A stretch of DNA of 64,000 bases from Bacteroidota bacterium (GTDB taxonomy: Bacteria; Bacteroidota; Bacteroidia; AKYH767-A; 2013-40CM-41-45). This document shows, one piece after another, positions 44,926-54,335 of this stretch. The stretch lies in assembly GCA_016711505.1 (NCBI GenBank), contig JADJSV010000017.1:248001-312000 (forward strand), written 5' to 3'. The position numbers and the translations under genes were made by a program. Every line of letters starts with the position of its first letter. The stretch's first letter is position 1. The notes under the pieces were generated by a model, which was given only the letters and a program-made list of their open reading frames with translations, ran no database searches and had not been told where the DNA came from.

Positions 44926-47900
44926 TTACATCTTAACTACTTTCTGAACTGCTGTTTTGCCATCTGCAGTAACTTTTACATAGTATACACCGGAAGCATT
45001 TCCGTTGAACTGGTATGTATGTTTTCCTGCTGACTGAAGTTCGTTAGCTGCAAAGTTCTGTACTTTTGAACCCATGATGTTGTAAACTTCTACTGATACT
45101 TTTGAAGAATTTTTCAAAGTGTATTCAATACTTGCTGACTGATCATATGGATTTGGATATACAGAGAATCCGATTTCGCTGGCTAATTGTTCAATACCAT
45201 CATAGAATGTTACAAAGATCGAGTAATCTTCTATCTGGCCATACTGAAGATCAAGACATGGAGTTGGAACAGGATTGTTTACGAAATCTGTTGCAACGCG
45301 CAAGCGCAATGGAGAACCAAACACTGTTCCAGCATCAGGAATAGAAATCGTTGACTGGTGATTTGTTAATGCTGAATCTGAATAGATCAATTCAGTTACC
45401 GGATCCAATGTTCCATCATCATTCATATCTAACCAAACTCTTACCCATTCTGCATAAGTAAATCCTGTGCTAACAGAAATGTTGTAAGGAAAATTAGTAA
45501 CCAATGTTACCGGAGCATTACAAGTGTAATCAGAATAACCGTCGATTGCATCATTTGAAGAGTTGTTGATCTCCTGACCACCCGGCTCACCAAATCTGAA
45601 GTTTGTAACTCCAATTCCACAGCAATAAGCTGTTGTCACAGGATAACATGAAGTAGTTTGTGGACCAGTGATAGTTGCTGTAAGTGATTGTGTAACTGTA
45701 TCACATCCGGCAGCATTACAAGCGATCAATGTTACAGTGAATGTTCCATTATTCGGGAAGTAATGTGTTGGATTCTGAACGTTTGAAGTATCACCATCAC
45801 CAAAATCCCAATGATAAGTATCAGGAGTATTGATCTGTGTTGTTGCGAAGATTGATGAACCGTTACAAGTATTAGATGTAAAAGTATAATCCATACATGG
45901 ATTGAAATCGACGTTCAATGTCAATGGAATTGATTTTGAAAGATTCAACGGATCATTTGTATTAACTATTAAGTTAGATACCTGAGGTCCGCCTGCAAGT
46001 GTACCACTGGAGAATACCACACTAATTCCAACTGAATCACCAACGTTGATTATACCACTTGTTGGATTTGCAACAGCCCATGCAGGTAAGTTTCCAAGAT
46101 TGTAAGTTAAATTGCTACCACCTGTATTATACAGCCAAACGACTGTCGAATCTGTTGTACCGCAAGCACGAAGCGCTTGTGTAACACTATTTGAAGAAGT
46201 GACCAACACCGGTGCCGGGAATGCAGTTGCATTCAGACAAACCGAAGTATCGATATCATTATTCTGAATTGAAATTGTTCCTGTGAACGATCCAATAGTT
46301 GCACTGCTGAAAGTAATTACAACATCAGCATAACCACCAGGTAATAGATAAGAAACACTTGATGAAACCTGAAATTCAGCTGCATTAGATGTGATCGAAG
46401 AAATGAATAATGTATCACAACCATTGTTGATCACCTGGAAAGTATCAAGAGCAGAAGTATTCTGCATGATGCTGTCATAAGTTAAACACTGTTCTGATAA
46501 ACCTACAATTGGTAAACCGGATACTGTAAGTGTACATGGTAACAATACGATAGGGGTCAATGGGTCATTACTTGCAACACCAAGATTTGCATAATATGTT
46601 CCTGCAGGTAATCCTGTAGTCTGGAAAGTAACAACTGCATTTGAAGTATTTCCAGCACCTACTGTATCTGATACGGGAGCTACACTGATCCATGAAGGAA
46701 GAGCATTTTCTCCACCCCACTGAATTGCATTTGCAATGATCTGAGAACTTTCAGTTGAAGGTGAGAAATAATCGAAAGCGATAAAGATTGCCTTACCTGA
46801 ACCATAATAACGGTAAGAAACAACATCACGACCGCTTGCAGTCACTACTTGTACCTTATCAGGATTTGTTAAGTTCATAGAGAAAGTTGCACTTGGAGGT
46901 GCGAATGAATTTCCTACAAGACCTGCAGCAAGTGGATGTGCAGGAAGTACAATATCTACATCCGTGAAAGTAGAAAATTCATCCTGGCCATAAGTTCCTG
47001 AGAATACTCCTGTATTGAACATACAATCTGATTCTGAAGAATAAGATCCAAGGAAAATTACTGAACCACCATTGTTAAGGAATTGCTGAATTACCGGAGC
47101 AAGAGCTGCCCAAGTAGAACTAACACCTGTCTCTTGTTCAGGTATCAAAAGAACATTTTGTCCAATCAATAAACCACTTAAGATTCCAGGGTTTGTAGTT
47201 GCTGTTGTTGTAAGTGTATAACCTGTAAACACAGAATTGATCGCATTGATCGTACTAGGATATTCTGCAAACTGATCTGTACCATATGTCATTGCCAGAA
47301 CTTTTATTGCTCCGACATTTGAACCATCAACAGTATAGACCAATTCTCCACCTGCAATATTGCTTATGTCTAACGGGAATGCAACTGAATCGCCGCAAGC
47401 AGCACTGATGCTGAAACCTGTTTGAGCAACATCGATCTGAGGTGCCCCTTGAACAGTCAGAGTTTGTGTGATTGTATCTGATTCATTACAAGTAAATGCA
47501 ATCAGAGTTACTGTGTACGTTCCTGCAGCAGCATATGTATGTAATGGATTCTGACTACGTGCAGTATCACCATCACCGAAATCCCAAAGCCATGAAGTTG
47601 GTCCTCCTAAAGAAGTATCCGTAAAAGCAACGTTCACACCTAGTGGCGGCGTAACATCGCCTATGACAAAACCTGCATTTGGTGCAATGCTTGGTGCAAT
47701 AACTGAAGTCCAGTTCACTTCAAAACCTGAAGATACAATTGAAACGTCAGAACGCCATTCTATAAACATAGCTCCTGAAGTTGCAGTAACAGTGCTGGGC
47801 GAAGGCATAGTTGGACCATCTGCTTCAAGCAATAATATTCCGGTATTTGAAGTTCCATCGTATATTCTTAGAAAGTCAAAACCAGATTCCGTTGAAAATG

Positions 47901-48129
47901 AAACAACGTTCAATGTTATGCTTGTAGCACAACTTGGCTGTACTAAAAGTGAACAGTCTTCGTTTACAAGATAGTCTCCGGTTGGACCACCGGTATCATA
48001 AAGTGTACCGCTCGTGTCCGTAGTAGACGTGATTGAGCAAATGTTGTATACTCCTTGTGAGAAGGCGCTCGTTTGGCCTGCGATCACTAAAGCAAATACA
48101 ACTAAAACATTAAGTAGTAGTTTTTTCAT
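44926..48129 (-). CDS. Large T9SS-secreted protein with CUB, PKD and GEVED domains
   Basis: 1067 aa. Signal peptide (VFALVIAGQTSAFSQ). Domains in order: CUB-like (about 28-140, SGFDFLRIYDGTSNTG), PKD (about 150-230, PTSWLWDFGDGDTARSQNP), a flavodoxin/ThuA-like alpha/beta region (about 270-470, KVLAMTYGTDQFAEYPSTIN; FLNNGGSVIFLGSYS), HYDIN/ASH-type immunoglobulin domains (about 480-760), a second PKD (NTPDTYHWDFGDGDTSNVQ), a GEVED domain (about 850-970, YAEWVRVWLDMNDDGTLDPV; QYGQIEDYSIFV) and a T9SS type A domain. No catalytic residues are evident, so it is likely a structural or adhesive surface protein. It has a consensus promoter at 48158-48187. Confidence 0.9.
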   Translation of the reverse strand: MKKLLLNVLVVFALVIAGQTSAFSQGVYNICSITSTTDTSGTLYDTGGPTGDYLVNEDCSLLVQPSCATSITLNVVSFSTESGFDFLRIYDGTSNTGILLLEADGPTMPSPSTVTATSGAMFIEWRSDVSIVSSGFEVNWTSVIAPSIAPNAGFVIGDVTPPLGVNVAFTDTSLGGPTSWLWDFGDGDTARSQNPLHTYAAAGTYTVTLIAFTCNESDTITQTLTVQGAPQIDVAQTGFSISAACGDSVAFPLDISNIAGGELVYTVDGSNVGAIKVLAMTYGTDQFAEYPSTINAINSVFTGYTLTTTATTNPGILSGLLIGQNVLLIPEQETGVSSTWAALAPVIQQFLNNGGSVIFLGSYSSESDCMFNTGVFSGTYGQDEFSTFTDVDIVLPAHPLAAGLVGNSFAPPSATFSMNLTNPDKVQVVTASGRDVVSYRYYGSGKAIFIAFDYFSPSTESSQIIANAIQWGGENALPSWISVAPVSDTVGAGNTSNAVVTFQTTGLPAGTYYANLGVASNDPLTPIVLLPCTLTVSGLPIVGLSEQCLTYDSIMQNTSALDTFQVINNGCDTLFISSITSNAAEFQVSSSVSYLLPGGYADVVITFSSATIGSFTGTISIQNNDIDTSVCLNATAFPAPVLVTSSNSVTQALRACGTTDSTVVWLYNTGGSNLTYNLGNLPAWAVANPTSGIINVGDSVGISVVFSSGTLAGGPQVSNLIVNTNDPLNLSKSIPLTLNVDFNPCMDYTFTSNTCNGSSIFATTQINTPDTYHWDFGDGDTSNVQNPTHYFPNNGTFTVTLIACNAAGCDTVTQSLTATITGPQTTSCYPVTTAYCCGIGVTNFRFGEPGGQEINNSSNDAIDGYSDYTCNAPVTLVTNFPYNISVSTGFTYAEWVRVWLDMNDDGTLDPVTELIYSDSALTNHQSTISIPDAGTVFGSPLRLRVATDFVNNPVPTPCLDLQYGQIEDYSIFVTFYDGIEQLASEIGFSVYPNPYDQSASIEYTLKNSSKVSVEVYNIMGSKVQNFAANELQSAGKHTYQFNGNASGVYYVKVTADGKTAVQKVVKM

Positions 48130-48157
48130 AGCAGTATGAGTAATTTGGATGATATTT

Positions 48158-48187
48158 CAAATGTAGAACTTATTTTTCATATTTCAA
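48158..48187 (-). promoter_or_regulatory. Promoter of the GEVED/PKD protein gene
   Basis: Minus strand: -7 TACATTTG (48158-48165), 19-bp spacer, -33 TTG (48185-48187). Full consensus, 28 bp upstream of the ATG. Confidence 0.65.
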
Positions 48188-48209
48188 GGGCGGAAACCCG
48201 TATTAACAC

Positions 48210-48776
48210 TCATATTCCGATGTTTGTCCGAAATAACTTTACAGCTATTGCCAGTAAGATGATTCCGAATACTTTTCGCAATATGCTGATCCCTGCTGTA
48301 CCAAGGAAGCGTTCCAGTCTGTATAAATTTCTTAAAACCACATAAACAAGCACCAAATTGAGGAAAATGCCTGATATTATGGTGATTGAGTCGTAGGCTG
48401 CTCTTAAGGAAAGCAAAGTGGTCATGGTTCCAGTTCCTGCTATTAATGGAAATGCTATCGGTACAATACTGGCCGTTTCCGGAATTTCATCTTTGTACAG
48501 TCTGATCCCTAAAATCATTTCAATAGCCAAAAAGAAGATGACCAGTGAGCCGGCAATGGCAAATGACTTGACATCGACTCCCAGAAATTTAAGGATCGAC
48601 TCTCCCAGAAAAAGGAAGAGAATCATGATCAGAAGTGAAACGAATGTAGCCTGTTCGGCTTTTATATAGCCCACTCTTGACTTGACCTGCAAGAGCACAG
48701 GTATTGACCCTACTATATCGATGACAGCAAAAAGAATGGTCGAAACCGTCAGTATGTCTCGTAAATTCAAATCCAT
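48210..48776 (-). CDS. MarC family membrane protein
   Basis: 188 aa with six predicted helices: ILTVSTILFAVIDIVGSIPV, ATFVSLLIMILFLFLG, SFAIAGSLVIFFLAIEMILG, VPIAFPLIAGTGTMTTLLSL, IISGIFLNLVLVYVVL and LRKVFGIILLAIAVKLF. The DxxGSIPVLL and PLIAGTGTMTT motifs mark the MarC family. Despite the name, E. coli MarC is not needed for multiple antibiotic resistance, and no transport function is established. It lies downstream of the ATP synthase genes on the same strand, beyond their terminator. Confidence 0.92.
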   Translation of the reverse strand: MDLNLRDILTVSTILFAVIDIVGSIPVLLQVKSRVGYIKAEQATFVSLLIMILFLFLGESILKFLGVDVKSFAIAGSLVIFFLAIEMILGIRLYKDEIPETASIVPIAFPLIAGTGTMTTLLSLRAAYDSITIISGIFLNLVLVYVVLRNLYRLERFLGTAGISILRKVFGIILLAIAVKLFRTNIGI

Positions 48777-48825
48777 TTAGGGCTGGAAAAAATAGTTTGT
48801 TTTTCGATTAACAATGATACAAAAT

Positions 48826-48857
48826 AAAAAAGTCCTGACTCACATCAGGACTTTTTT
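48826..48857 (-). terminator. Terminator of the ATP synthase operon
   Basis: Perfect 13-bp arms AAAAAAGTCCTGA (48826-48838) and TCAGGACTTTTTT (48845-48857). It directly follows the atpG stop codon and closes the operon on the minus strand. Confidence 0.9.
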
Positions 48858-48860
48858 ATT

Positions 48861-49742
48861 TTAACCATTTAATGCTTCTGCACCGGCAACGATCTCGAGG
48901 ATTTCCCCGGTAATCGCAGCTTGTCGTGCTTTGTTATATGACAATCTTAATTCTTTAAGCAAATCTCCGGCATTATCCGTGGCTTTGCTCATCGCTGTCA
49001 TCCGGGCTCCATGCTCGGAAGCATTGGAATCCAGAACTGCTTTGTATAACTGAACTTTTACAGATTTTGGAATCAAGTCCAATACCAGTTCTTCTTTCGC
49101 AGGTTCGAAAATATAATCGTTTACAGCTTTGCTTACATTAACAGTTGTCGGAGGTACGATCGGAAGTACTTGTTCAACCATTACTATCTGAACAGCTGCA
49201 TTCTTGAATTGATTGTAAACAACTTCTACTCTGTCATATTCTCCTGCAGCGAAACTCTTCATAACGCCTTCAGCAATTTTAGATACCGCTTCGAAATTAA
49301 TATTGGCATAAATTTCATTGTGATTACCGCCATTCAGGTTTCCCATTTTTGCAAAAAAGTCTGACGATTTTTTTCCGATACTCATCACTTTTACATTTCC
49401 TGACTGCGCCTGACTTGCATAATTTTCACGGATCATTTTGCTTATCGTACGATTGATGTTCGCATTGAACGCCCCACACAATCCACGATTTGAACTGACC
49501 GCAATGATCAATACTTTATTCACAGGACGAACAACAGAATATTGTCCACCAACACTTGAATCAAGTGAGCCGGAAATGTTTTCCATGATCTCGCGAAGTT
49601 TCGAAGCATAAGGTCGCATCATTACAATTGCATCCTGTGCTCTGCGCAGCTTTGCAGCACTTACCATTTTCATTGCCTTCGTAATTTGCTGTGTAGAAAT
49701 TACTGAAGTAATGCGGCTACGTACCTCTTTTAAATTTGCCAT
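48861..49742 (-). CDS. atpG: ATP synthase gamma subunit
   Basis: 293 aa central-stalk subunit. It starts ANLKEVRSRITSVISTQQIT and KAMKMVSAAKLRRAQ, ends EHGARMTAMSKATDNAGDLL and KELRLSYNKARQAAITGEIL, the two coiled-coil helices that rotate within the alpha/beta ring; SSNRGLCGAFNANI lies in the Rossmann-like body. Last gene of atpB-E-F-H-A-G. The beta and epsilon genes (atpD, atpC) do not follow, as is usual in Bacteroidota, where they sit elsewhere. Confidence 0.97.
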   Translation of the reverse strand: MANLKEVRSRITSVISTQQITKAMKMVSAAKLRRAQDAIVMMRPYASKLREIMENISGSLDSSVGGQYSVVRPVNKVLIIAVSSNRGLCGAFNANINRTISKMIRENYASQAQSGNVKVMSIGKKSSDFFAKMGNLNGGNHNEIYANINFEAVSKIAEGVMKSFAAGEYDRVEVVYNQFKNAAVQIVMVEQVLPIVPPTTVNVSKAVNDYIFEPAKEELVLDLIPKSVKVQLYKAVLDSNASEHGARMTAMSKATDNAGDLLKELRLSYNKARQAAITGEILEIVAGAEALNG

Positions 49743-49761
49743 GCTTATTCCTTTTTCAATC

Positions 49762-49783
49762 CTTCTCCGCCAAGGCGGAGAAG
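49762..49783. repeat. Hairpin between atpA and atpG
   Basis: Perfect 10-bp arms CTTCTCCGCC (49762-49771) and GGCGGAGAAG (49774-49783) with a 2-bp loop in the 48-bp gap. There is no T-tract, so it is more likely an RNA processing or stability element than a terminator. Confidence 0.6.
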
Positions 49784-49790
49784 AAAAGAA

Positions 49791-51371
49791 TTATGATTTA
49801 TATTTTGGTGTTAACTCAGAAGCTACTTTCTCAAGTACACTTGTAACTTTATCATCGATCGCTCCTCCGCGGATTGCGTCAAGAGTCGGACGATGTTGTG
49901 CATCAAGAAGTCCAAGGAATTCAGTTTCGAATTCTTTTACTCTGTTCACAGGAACATCACGCAACAAACCTTTTGTTCCGCAATAGATAATTGCAACTTG
50001 TTTCTCTACTGTAAGCGGAGAATATTGTCCTTGCTTAAGAATCTCAACGTTACGTGAACCTTTATCGATCGTAGCTTTTGTTGAAGCATCAAGATCAGAA
50101 CCGAATTTAGAGAAAGCCTCTAACTCACGATACTGTGCCTGATCTAATTTCAACGTACCTGCGATCTTTTTCATCGACTTGATCTGTGCATTACCACCCA
50201 CGCGCGAAACAGAGATACCTACGTTGATGGCAGGACGAACACCTGCGTTGAATAAGTTTGCTTCAAGGAAGATCTGGCCATCGGTGATGGAGATCACGTT
50301 CGTTGGAATGTATGCTGATACGTCACCTGCCTGCGTTTCGATGATCGGAAGTGCAGTCAATGATCCGCCACCTTTTACAAGATGTTTGATCGAATCAGGA
50401 AGATCGTTCATTGTTTTTGCAATTGCATCAGAGTTGATGACTTTCGCAGCTCTTTCAAGAAGACGAGAGTGAAGGTAGAATACATCACCAGGATATGCTT
50501 CACGGCCCGGTGGACGACGAAGAAGAAGTGATACTTCACGGTAGGCAACTGCTTGTTTGGAAAGATCATCATAAACGATCAATGCCGGACGACCTGTGTC
50601 ACGGAAAAATTCTCCTATGGCAGCACCTGACATTGGAGCAAAGAATTGCATCGGCGCCGGAGTTGATGCGGGGGCAGCAACGATCACCGTGTATGGCATT
50701 GCACCAGCTTCAGTAAGTGTCTTCACGATCTGCGCAATTGTAGAACCTTTTTGTCCTACCGCTACATAAATACAAAATACGGGTTGGCCTTTTTCGTAAA
50801 ATTCTTTCTGGTTGATGATCGTATCGATGGCCACAGCTGTCTTACCTGTCTGACGGTCACCAATGATCAATTCGCGTTGTCCACGACCGATCGGAATCAT
50901 TGCATCAATCGCTTTGATACCTGTCTGAAGTGGTTCTGTAACCGGTTGACGGAAGATTACTCCCGGAGCTTTACGCTCGATTGGCATTTCGTAAGTGTCG
51001 CCTGTGATCGGTCCTTTACCGTCGATTGGATTTCCCAATGTATCGACAACACGACCTAACATACCTTCACCAACACGAATTGATCCGATCTTTCCGGTAC
51101 GTTTTACAATATCACCTTCTTTGATGTCCGAAGAAACTCCAAGCAATACGGCACCGACGTTATCTTCTTCAAGATTCAGTACGATTCCTTGCAGGCCGTT
51201 TTCGAATTCGATCAATTCACCTGACTGAACACGAGTTAAACCATAGATACGGGCGATACCATCACCTACCTGTAATACAGTTCCTACTTCTTCGAGTTCT
51301 TTTTCTGTTTTGAACCCTGCCAATTGCTGTCGCAATATGGCTGATACTTCATCGGGTCTTACTTCTGCCAT
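49791..51371 (-). CDS. atpA: ATP synthase alpha subunit
   Basis: 526 aa catalytic-core subunit with the non-catalytic nucleotide site. P-loop GDRQTGKT at 171-178, the alpha-subunit signature PAINVGISVSRVGG, and the N-terminal VRPDEVSAILRQQL with the VLQVGDGIARIYGL barrel domain. ALIVYDDLSKQAVAYREVSL and LRRPPGREAYPGDVFYLHSR are also diagnostic. Part of the F1 head; full length and undisturbed. It lies 100 bp downstream of atpH; that gap holds a short palindrome TTTCAGGT / ACCTGAAA. Confidence 0.98.
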   Translation of the reverse strand: MAEVRPDEVSAILRQQLAGFKTEKELEEVGTVLQVGDGIARIYGLTRVQSGELIEFENGLQGIVLNLEEDNVGAVLLGVSSDIKEGDIVKRTGKIGSIRVGEGMLGRVVDTLGNPIDGKGPITGDTYEMPIERKAPGVIFRQPVTEPLQTGIKAIDAMIPIGRGQRELIIGDRQTGKTAVAIDTIINQKEFYEKGQPVFCIYVAVGQKGSTIAQIVKTLTEAGAMPYTVIVAAPASTPAPMQFFAPMSGAAIGEFFRDTGRPALIVYDDLSKQAVAYREVSLLLRRPPGREAYPGDVFYLHSRLLERAAKVINSDAIAKTMNDLPDSIKHLVKGGGSLTALPIIETQAGDVSAYIPTNVISITDGQIFLEANLFNAGVRPAINVGISVSRVGGNAQIKSMKKIAGTLKLDQAQYRELEAFSKFGSDLDASTKATIDKGSRNVEILKQGQYSPLTVEKQVAIIYCGTKGLLRDVPVNRVKEFETEFLGLLDAQHRPTLDAIRGGAIDDKVTSVLEKVASELTPKYKS

Positions 51372-51471
51372 TTTTATTTAGATTTTATTTTTGTTCGTTA
51401 TAATTGAAACTGCTCTATTAATTATTGTTGCAGGTTTTCAGGTTTCAGGTTGGGTGACCTGAAACTTGTAA

Positions 51472-52029
51472 CTAATTCTTTCTTACATACGGATTAGAAG
51501 AGAATGCCTGTGTAAGTTTGCGAAGCTCTGAAGAGATAGAAGCATCGTATTGTTTATCATCCATACGAAGGATAAATCCGCCGATGAGTTTGTTGTCGAT
51601 CTTCTCTATCAATTCCACTTCTGAATTTGTGCTGTTACGGATAAGATCGTAAACTTTTTTGCGGAGATTATCGTCAAGTCCGACTGCAGAAGTGATCTCT
51701 GCAGTCTGAATGTTCTTTAACTGCTTATATTTTGCAACGAATTCTTTTGCGATCTGAACAAGATATTTCTCACGACCTTTACGTGTTACGATCTCAAAGA
51801 AAGAGATAGTAAGCTTATTTACTTTGCCGTTGAAAATGCTGTTTAACACATTCATTTTTTTATCAGTGGCAATGATCGGATTCAAAAGCATCAATACTAA
51901 ATCGTGATTCTGTTCGCACACAGTTATGAATAACTTCATATCATCGCTGACAGCATCCACTACTCCATTTTCTTTCGAAAGCTCGAGTACTGATTTAGCG
52001 TATCTTTTTGCAACTTGTATATCTACCAT
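51472..52029 (-). CDS. atpH: ATP synthase delta subunit
   Basis: 185 aa F1 delta (OSCP) subunit, which ties F1 to the peripheral stalk. It starts VAKRYAKSVLELSKENGVVD, the middle has FFEIVTRKGREKYLVQIAKE, and the C-terminal domain has the family-typical DNKLIGGFILRMDDKQYDAS followed by SISSELRKL. Lies 36 bp downstream of atpF. Confidence 0.95.
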   Translation of the reverse strand: MVDIQVAKRYAKSVLELSKENGVVDAVSDDMKLFITVCEQNHDLVLMLLNPIIATDKKMNVLNSIFNGKVNKLTISFFEIVTRKGREKYLVQIAKEFVAKYKQLKNIQTAEITSAVGLDDNLRKKVYDLIRNSTNSEVELIEKIDNKLIGGFILRMDDKQYDASISSELRKLTQAFSSNPYVRKN

Positions 52030-52065
52030 TTGTCTAAACTTAGTTGATGAAAATTGTTTTCGTTA

Positions 52066-52560
52066 TTAGTTAAGCGAAATATCTTTCATCAGATTATCCA
52101 TCAAAGTCTTTTGTTTTTCGTCGTTGCTTAATTCCTGACGAAGGATCTTCTCAGCAATTTCAATCGACATAGCAGCAACCTGATTTTTCAATTCAGTGAT
52201 TGCAGCATTCTTTTCATTATTGATGGTCTCACGCGTAGTTGCAAGAATTTTATTTGCCTCCGCCTGAGCTTTATTTTTTGCTTCAGATACAATAGCATCT
52301 TTTGTATCACGTGCTTCTTTTAACATAAGATCACGTTCTGCTCTTGCCTGAACAAGCAACTTTTCATTGTCAGCTTGTAAAGCTGCCATTTCTTTCTTTG
52401 CTTTTTCTGCAGCACTTAATGCATTTGTGATAGAATCTTCACGTTCTTTCAACGACTTCATGATTATCGGAAAAGCAAATTTTCCCAGGATAAACATTAA
52501 GATAAGGAATGACAAAGCCATCCAAAAAATAAGTCCGAACTGTGGTTTTATTAATTCCAT
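52066..52560 (-). CDS. atpF: ATP synthase subunit b
   Basis: 164 aa. One N-terminal membrane helix (FGLIFWMALSFLILMFILGK) followed by a long charged coiled coil (MKSLKEREDSITNALSAAEK, KAQAEANKILATTRETINNE) that forms the peripheral stalk. It separates from atpE by about 107 bp, which hold the hairpin at 52627-52661. Confidence 0.96.
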   Translation of the reverse strand: MELIKPQFGLIFWMALSFLILMFILGKFAFPIIMKSLKEREDSITNALSAAEKAKKEMAALQADNEKLLVQARAERDLMLKEARDTKDAIVSEAKNKAQAEANKILATTRETINNEKNAAITELKNQVAAMSIEIAEKILRQELSNDEKQKTLMDNLMKDISLN

Positions 52561-52626
52561 TGTATTTTGATTTTTTTCTTTTTAATGAATTTACTCTTTA
52601 ACTCCCGAATGGATCCTTTACAGGAT

Positions 52627-52661
52627 AAAAACATGCTCAACCAACCGTTGAGCATGTTTTT
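52627..52661 (-). terminator. Attenuator-like hairpin after atpE
   Basis: Perfect 15-bp stem AAAAACATGCTCAAC (52627-52641) and GTTGAGCATGTTTTT (52647-52661) with a 5-bp loop and a T-tract on the minus strand. It lies inside the operon between atpE and atpF. A partial terminator here would raise subunit c mRNA relative to downstream subunits, in line with the c-ring stoichiometry. Confidence 0.75.
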
Positions 52662-52667
52662 AATTTC

Positions 52668-52925
52668 TTACTTGAAGGTAACAAGAAGACCTACAACCAT
52701 TGCGAAGAAGGCAGCACCTTCCACAAGAGCGGCTGTAAGGATCATGTTGGCGCGGATGTCGCCACTAGCCTCAGGTTGACGAGCGATTGATTCCAATGCA
52801 GAACCACCGATACGACCAATACCAACACCTGCTCCTAGAGCAGCAAGTCCGGCACCTAAAGCAGCAACACCATAACCAAGACCAAGGTTTCCGGCTACTT
52901 CTTGAAGGAGAATTGAAGATAACAT
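52668..52925 (-). CDS. atpE: ATP synthase subunit c
   Basis: 85 aa proteolipid with two membrane helices: GVAALGAGLAALGAGVGIGR and ALVEGAAFFAMVVGLLVTF. The polar loop is ARQPEASGDIRANM; the ion-binding carboxylate is the Glu of ALVEGAAF. No additional Na+-ligand residues are obvious, so proton coupling is assumed. The N-terminus LLQEVAGNLGLG is slightly longer than in E. coli. Confidence 0.97.
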   Translation of the reverse strand: MLSSILLQEVAGNLGLGYGVAALGAGLAALGAGVGIGRIGGSALESIARQPEASGDIRANMILTAALVEGAAFFAMVVGLLVTFK

Positions 52926-52954
52926 AGTAATTATTATTTAAGGGTTTAACTAAT

Positions 52955-54082
52955 TCAAATGATAAGGGCTTCTTCTACATGAGCATCTTGACCATGGTGA
53001 TCGTGATCGTGCTCTTCAATTGCTGCTCCGAAATAAATTGCAGAAAGCAATGTGAAAACAAAAGCCTGTAAGAAGGCAACTAATAATTCAAGCACTGTCA
53101 TGAAGATGACAAAGCCGACTGATACTATCGATACGCCGAATCCTAATCCTGTATTCATTTCACCGAAGATGAAAATGAGTGAGAAGAATGACAAAGCGAT
53201 AATGTGACCTGCAGTGATGTTTGCGAAAAGTCGAATCATCAATACGAATGGACGTAAGATAACTCCAAGCAATTCGATAGGAGTTAACAACACCAATACA
53301 CCAACCGGTACGCCCGGCATTGCAAAGATGTGTCTCCAGTAATGTCTGTTTGCTGAGAATGTTGTGATCAGGAATGTTATAACAGCAAGCGTCATTGTTA
53401 TTGCAATATTTCCTGTAACGTTTGCACCAAACGGCATGATCGGGATCAGACCTAATAAGTTGTTAATCCAGATAAAAAAGAAAACAGTAAGTAGATACGG
53501 CATGAAACGCGCATAGTTTTTCCCGATACTTGGTTTAGCGATTTCATCACGAACAAAAACAACAAGTACTTCAATCAATGACTGAAGACCTTTCGGTGCC
53601 ATTCCTTTTCTTCTTCCATATGCTTTTGCAACTGAAAGAAAAATTACCAGCATCAGGATCACACTGACTAAAAGTGCAAATACATTTTTTGTAATTGAAA
53701 TATCGTACGTAGCAGCAGTCAGTTCTTCATTAACAGTTGCAGTATGTGCATCTGTTACTTCCGTTTCATTCACTGCTTCGATATGGTTTTCGTGTAAACG
53801 ATATCCATCGTATGTTTTATGTCCGTGCTCAAAACGACTTGACATAAACATTGAAAAGCCACGTTCTTTATTGTAAACTATAACTGGAAGCGGAACAGAA
53901 ACAGAATGTTCTCCTTCTCCCATGATATGCCAGTCATGTGAATCTGAAATATGCTCTACGATCATCTTTCCGGCATCAAACTTTCCGGCTGCCTTAGGAG
54001 CATGTTCCTCATTTGCCAACACACTTGTTGTTGCAAAAAGGCAAACCAGCATTCCTATCAATTTTAACTTCATATATTCCAC
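52955..54082 (-). CDS. atpB: ATP synthase subunit a, with exported N-terminal domain
   Basis: 375 aa, well above the 250-270 usual outside this phylum. The extra part is a signal-like helix (KLIGMLVCLFATTSVLANEE) and about 120 polar residues, so the N-terminus is probably periplasmic. The conserved core has FFFIWINNLLGLIPIMPFG, the essential Arg in LMIRLFANITAGH, and the last helices to FTLLSAIYFGAAIEEH. A His/Asp-rich tail (EEHDHDHHGQDAHVEE) closes it. A second ATG at 54073 is equally possible. First gene of atpB-E-F-H-A-G, with a strong promoter at 54133-54163. Confidence 0.97.
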   Translation of the reverse strand: MEYMKLKLIGMLVCLFATTSVLANEEHAPKAAGKFDAGKMIVEHISDSHDWHIMGEGEHSVSVPLPVIVYNKERGFSMFMSSRFEHGHKTYDGYRLHENHIEAVNETEVTDAHTATVNEELTAATYDISITKNVFALLVSVILMLVIFLSVAKAYGRRKGMAPKGLQSLIEVLVVFVRDEIAKPSIGKNYARFMPYLLTVFFFIWINNLLGLIPIMPFGANVTGNIAITMTLAVITFLITTFSANRHYWRHIFAMPGVPVGVLVLLTPIELLGVILRPFVLMIRLFANITAGHIIALSFFSLIFIFGEMNTGLGFGVSIVSVGFVIFMTVLELLVAFLQAFVFTLLSAIYFGAAIEEHDHDHHGQDAHVEEALII

Positions 54083-54132
54083 GTTTTGAATGCATTACAC
54101 TGATTTGGGATCAGCGTTTTTTAAAGAGAGCG

Positions 54133-54163
54133 CAAAAGTAATATTTAAAGGGTTACTTACCAA
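54133..54163 (-). promoter_or_regulatory. Promoter of the ATP synthase operon
   Basis: Minus strand: -7 TACTTTTG (54133-54140), 20-bp spacer, -33 TTG within TTTTG (54161-54163). A full consensus match, about 50 bp upstream of atpB. It makes the operon independent of the bactofilin/AtpZ-like genes that normally lie directly upstream. Confidence 0.7.
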
Positions 54164-54249
54164 AACTTACCGGGATTAATCTGATTTAACTGATTAATAT
54201 GATTTCATTGTTCGTGCCTTAATTGGACCTAGTATTAATTAAGTGACTG

Positions 54250-54335
54250 TGAAAAAAAGGATTTTTACCGGGATTTAATGGATTTCGGGATTGCGGGATT
54301 CAATCCGGGAAATCCCAAAATCTATTAAATCCAGG
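54250..54335. repeat. Imperfect palindrome GGATTTAATGGATTTCGGGATT
   Basis: Inverted pair: GGATTTAATGGATTTCGGGA from about 54271 and its imperfect reverse (TCCCAAAATCTATTAAATCC, 54313-54332), loop rich in GGGATT. It directly follows the stop of the minus-strand M43 gene and may act as its terminator. Upstream (54178-54210), short GATTTAACTGATTAATATGA units form a second simple repeat. Confidence 0.6.
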
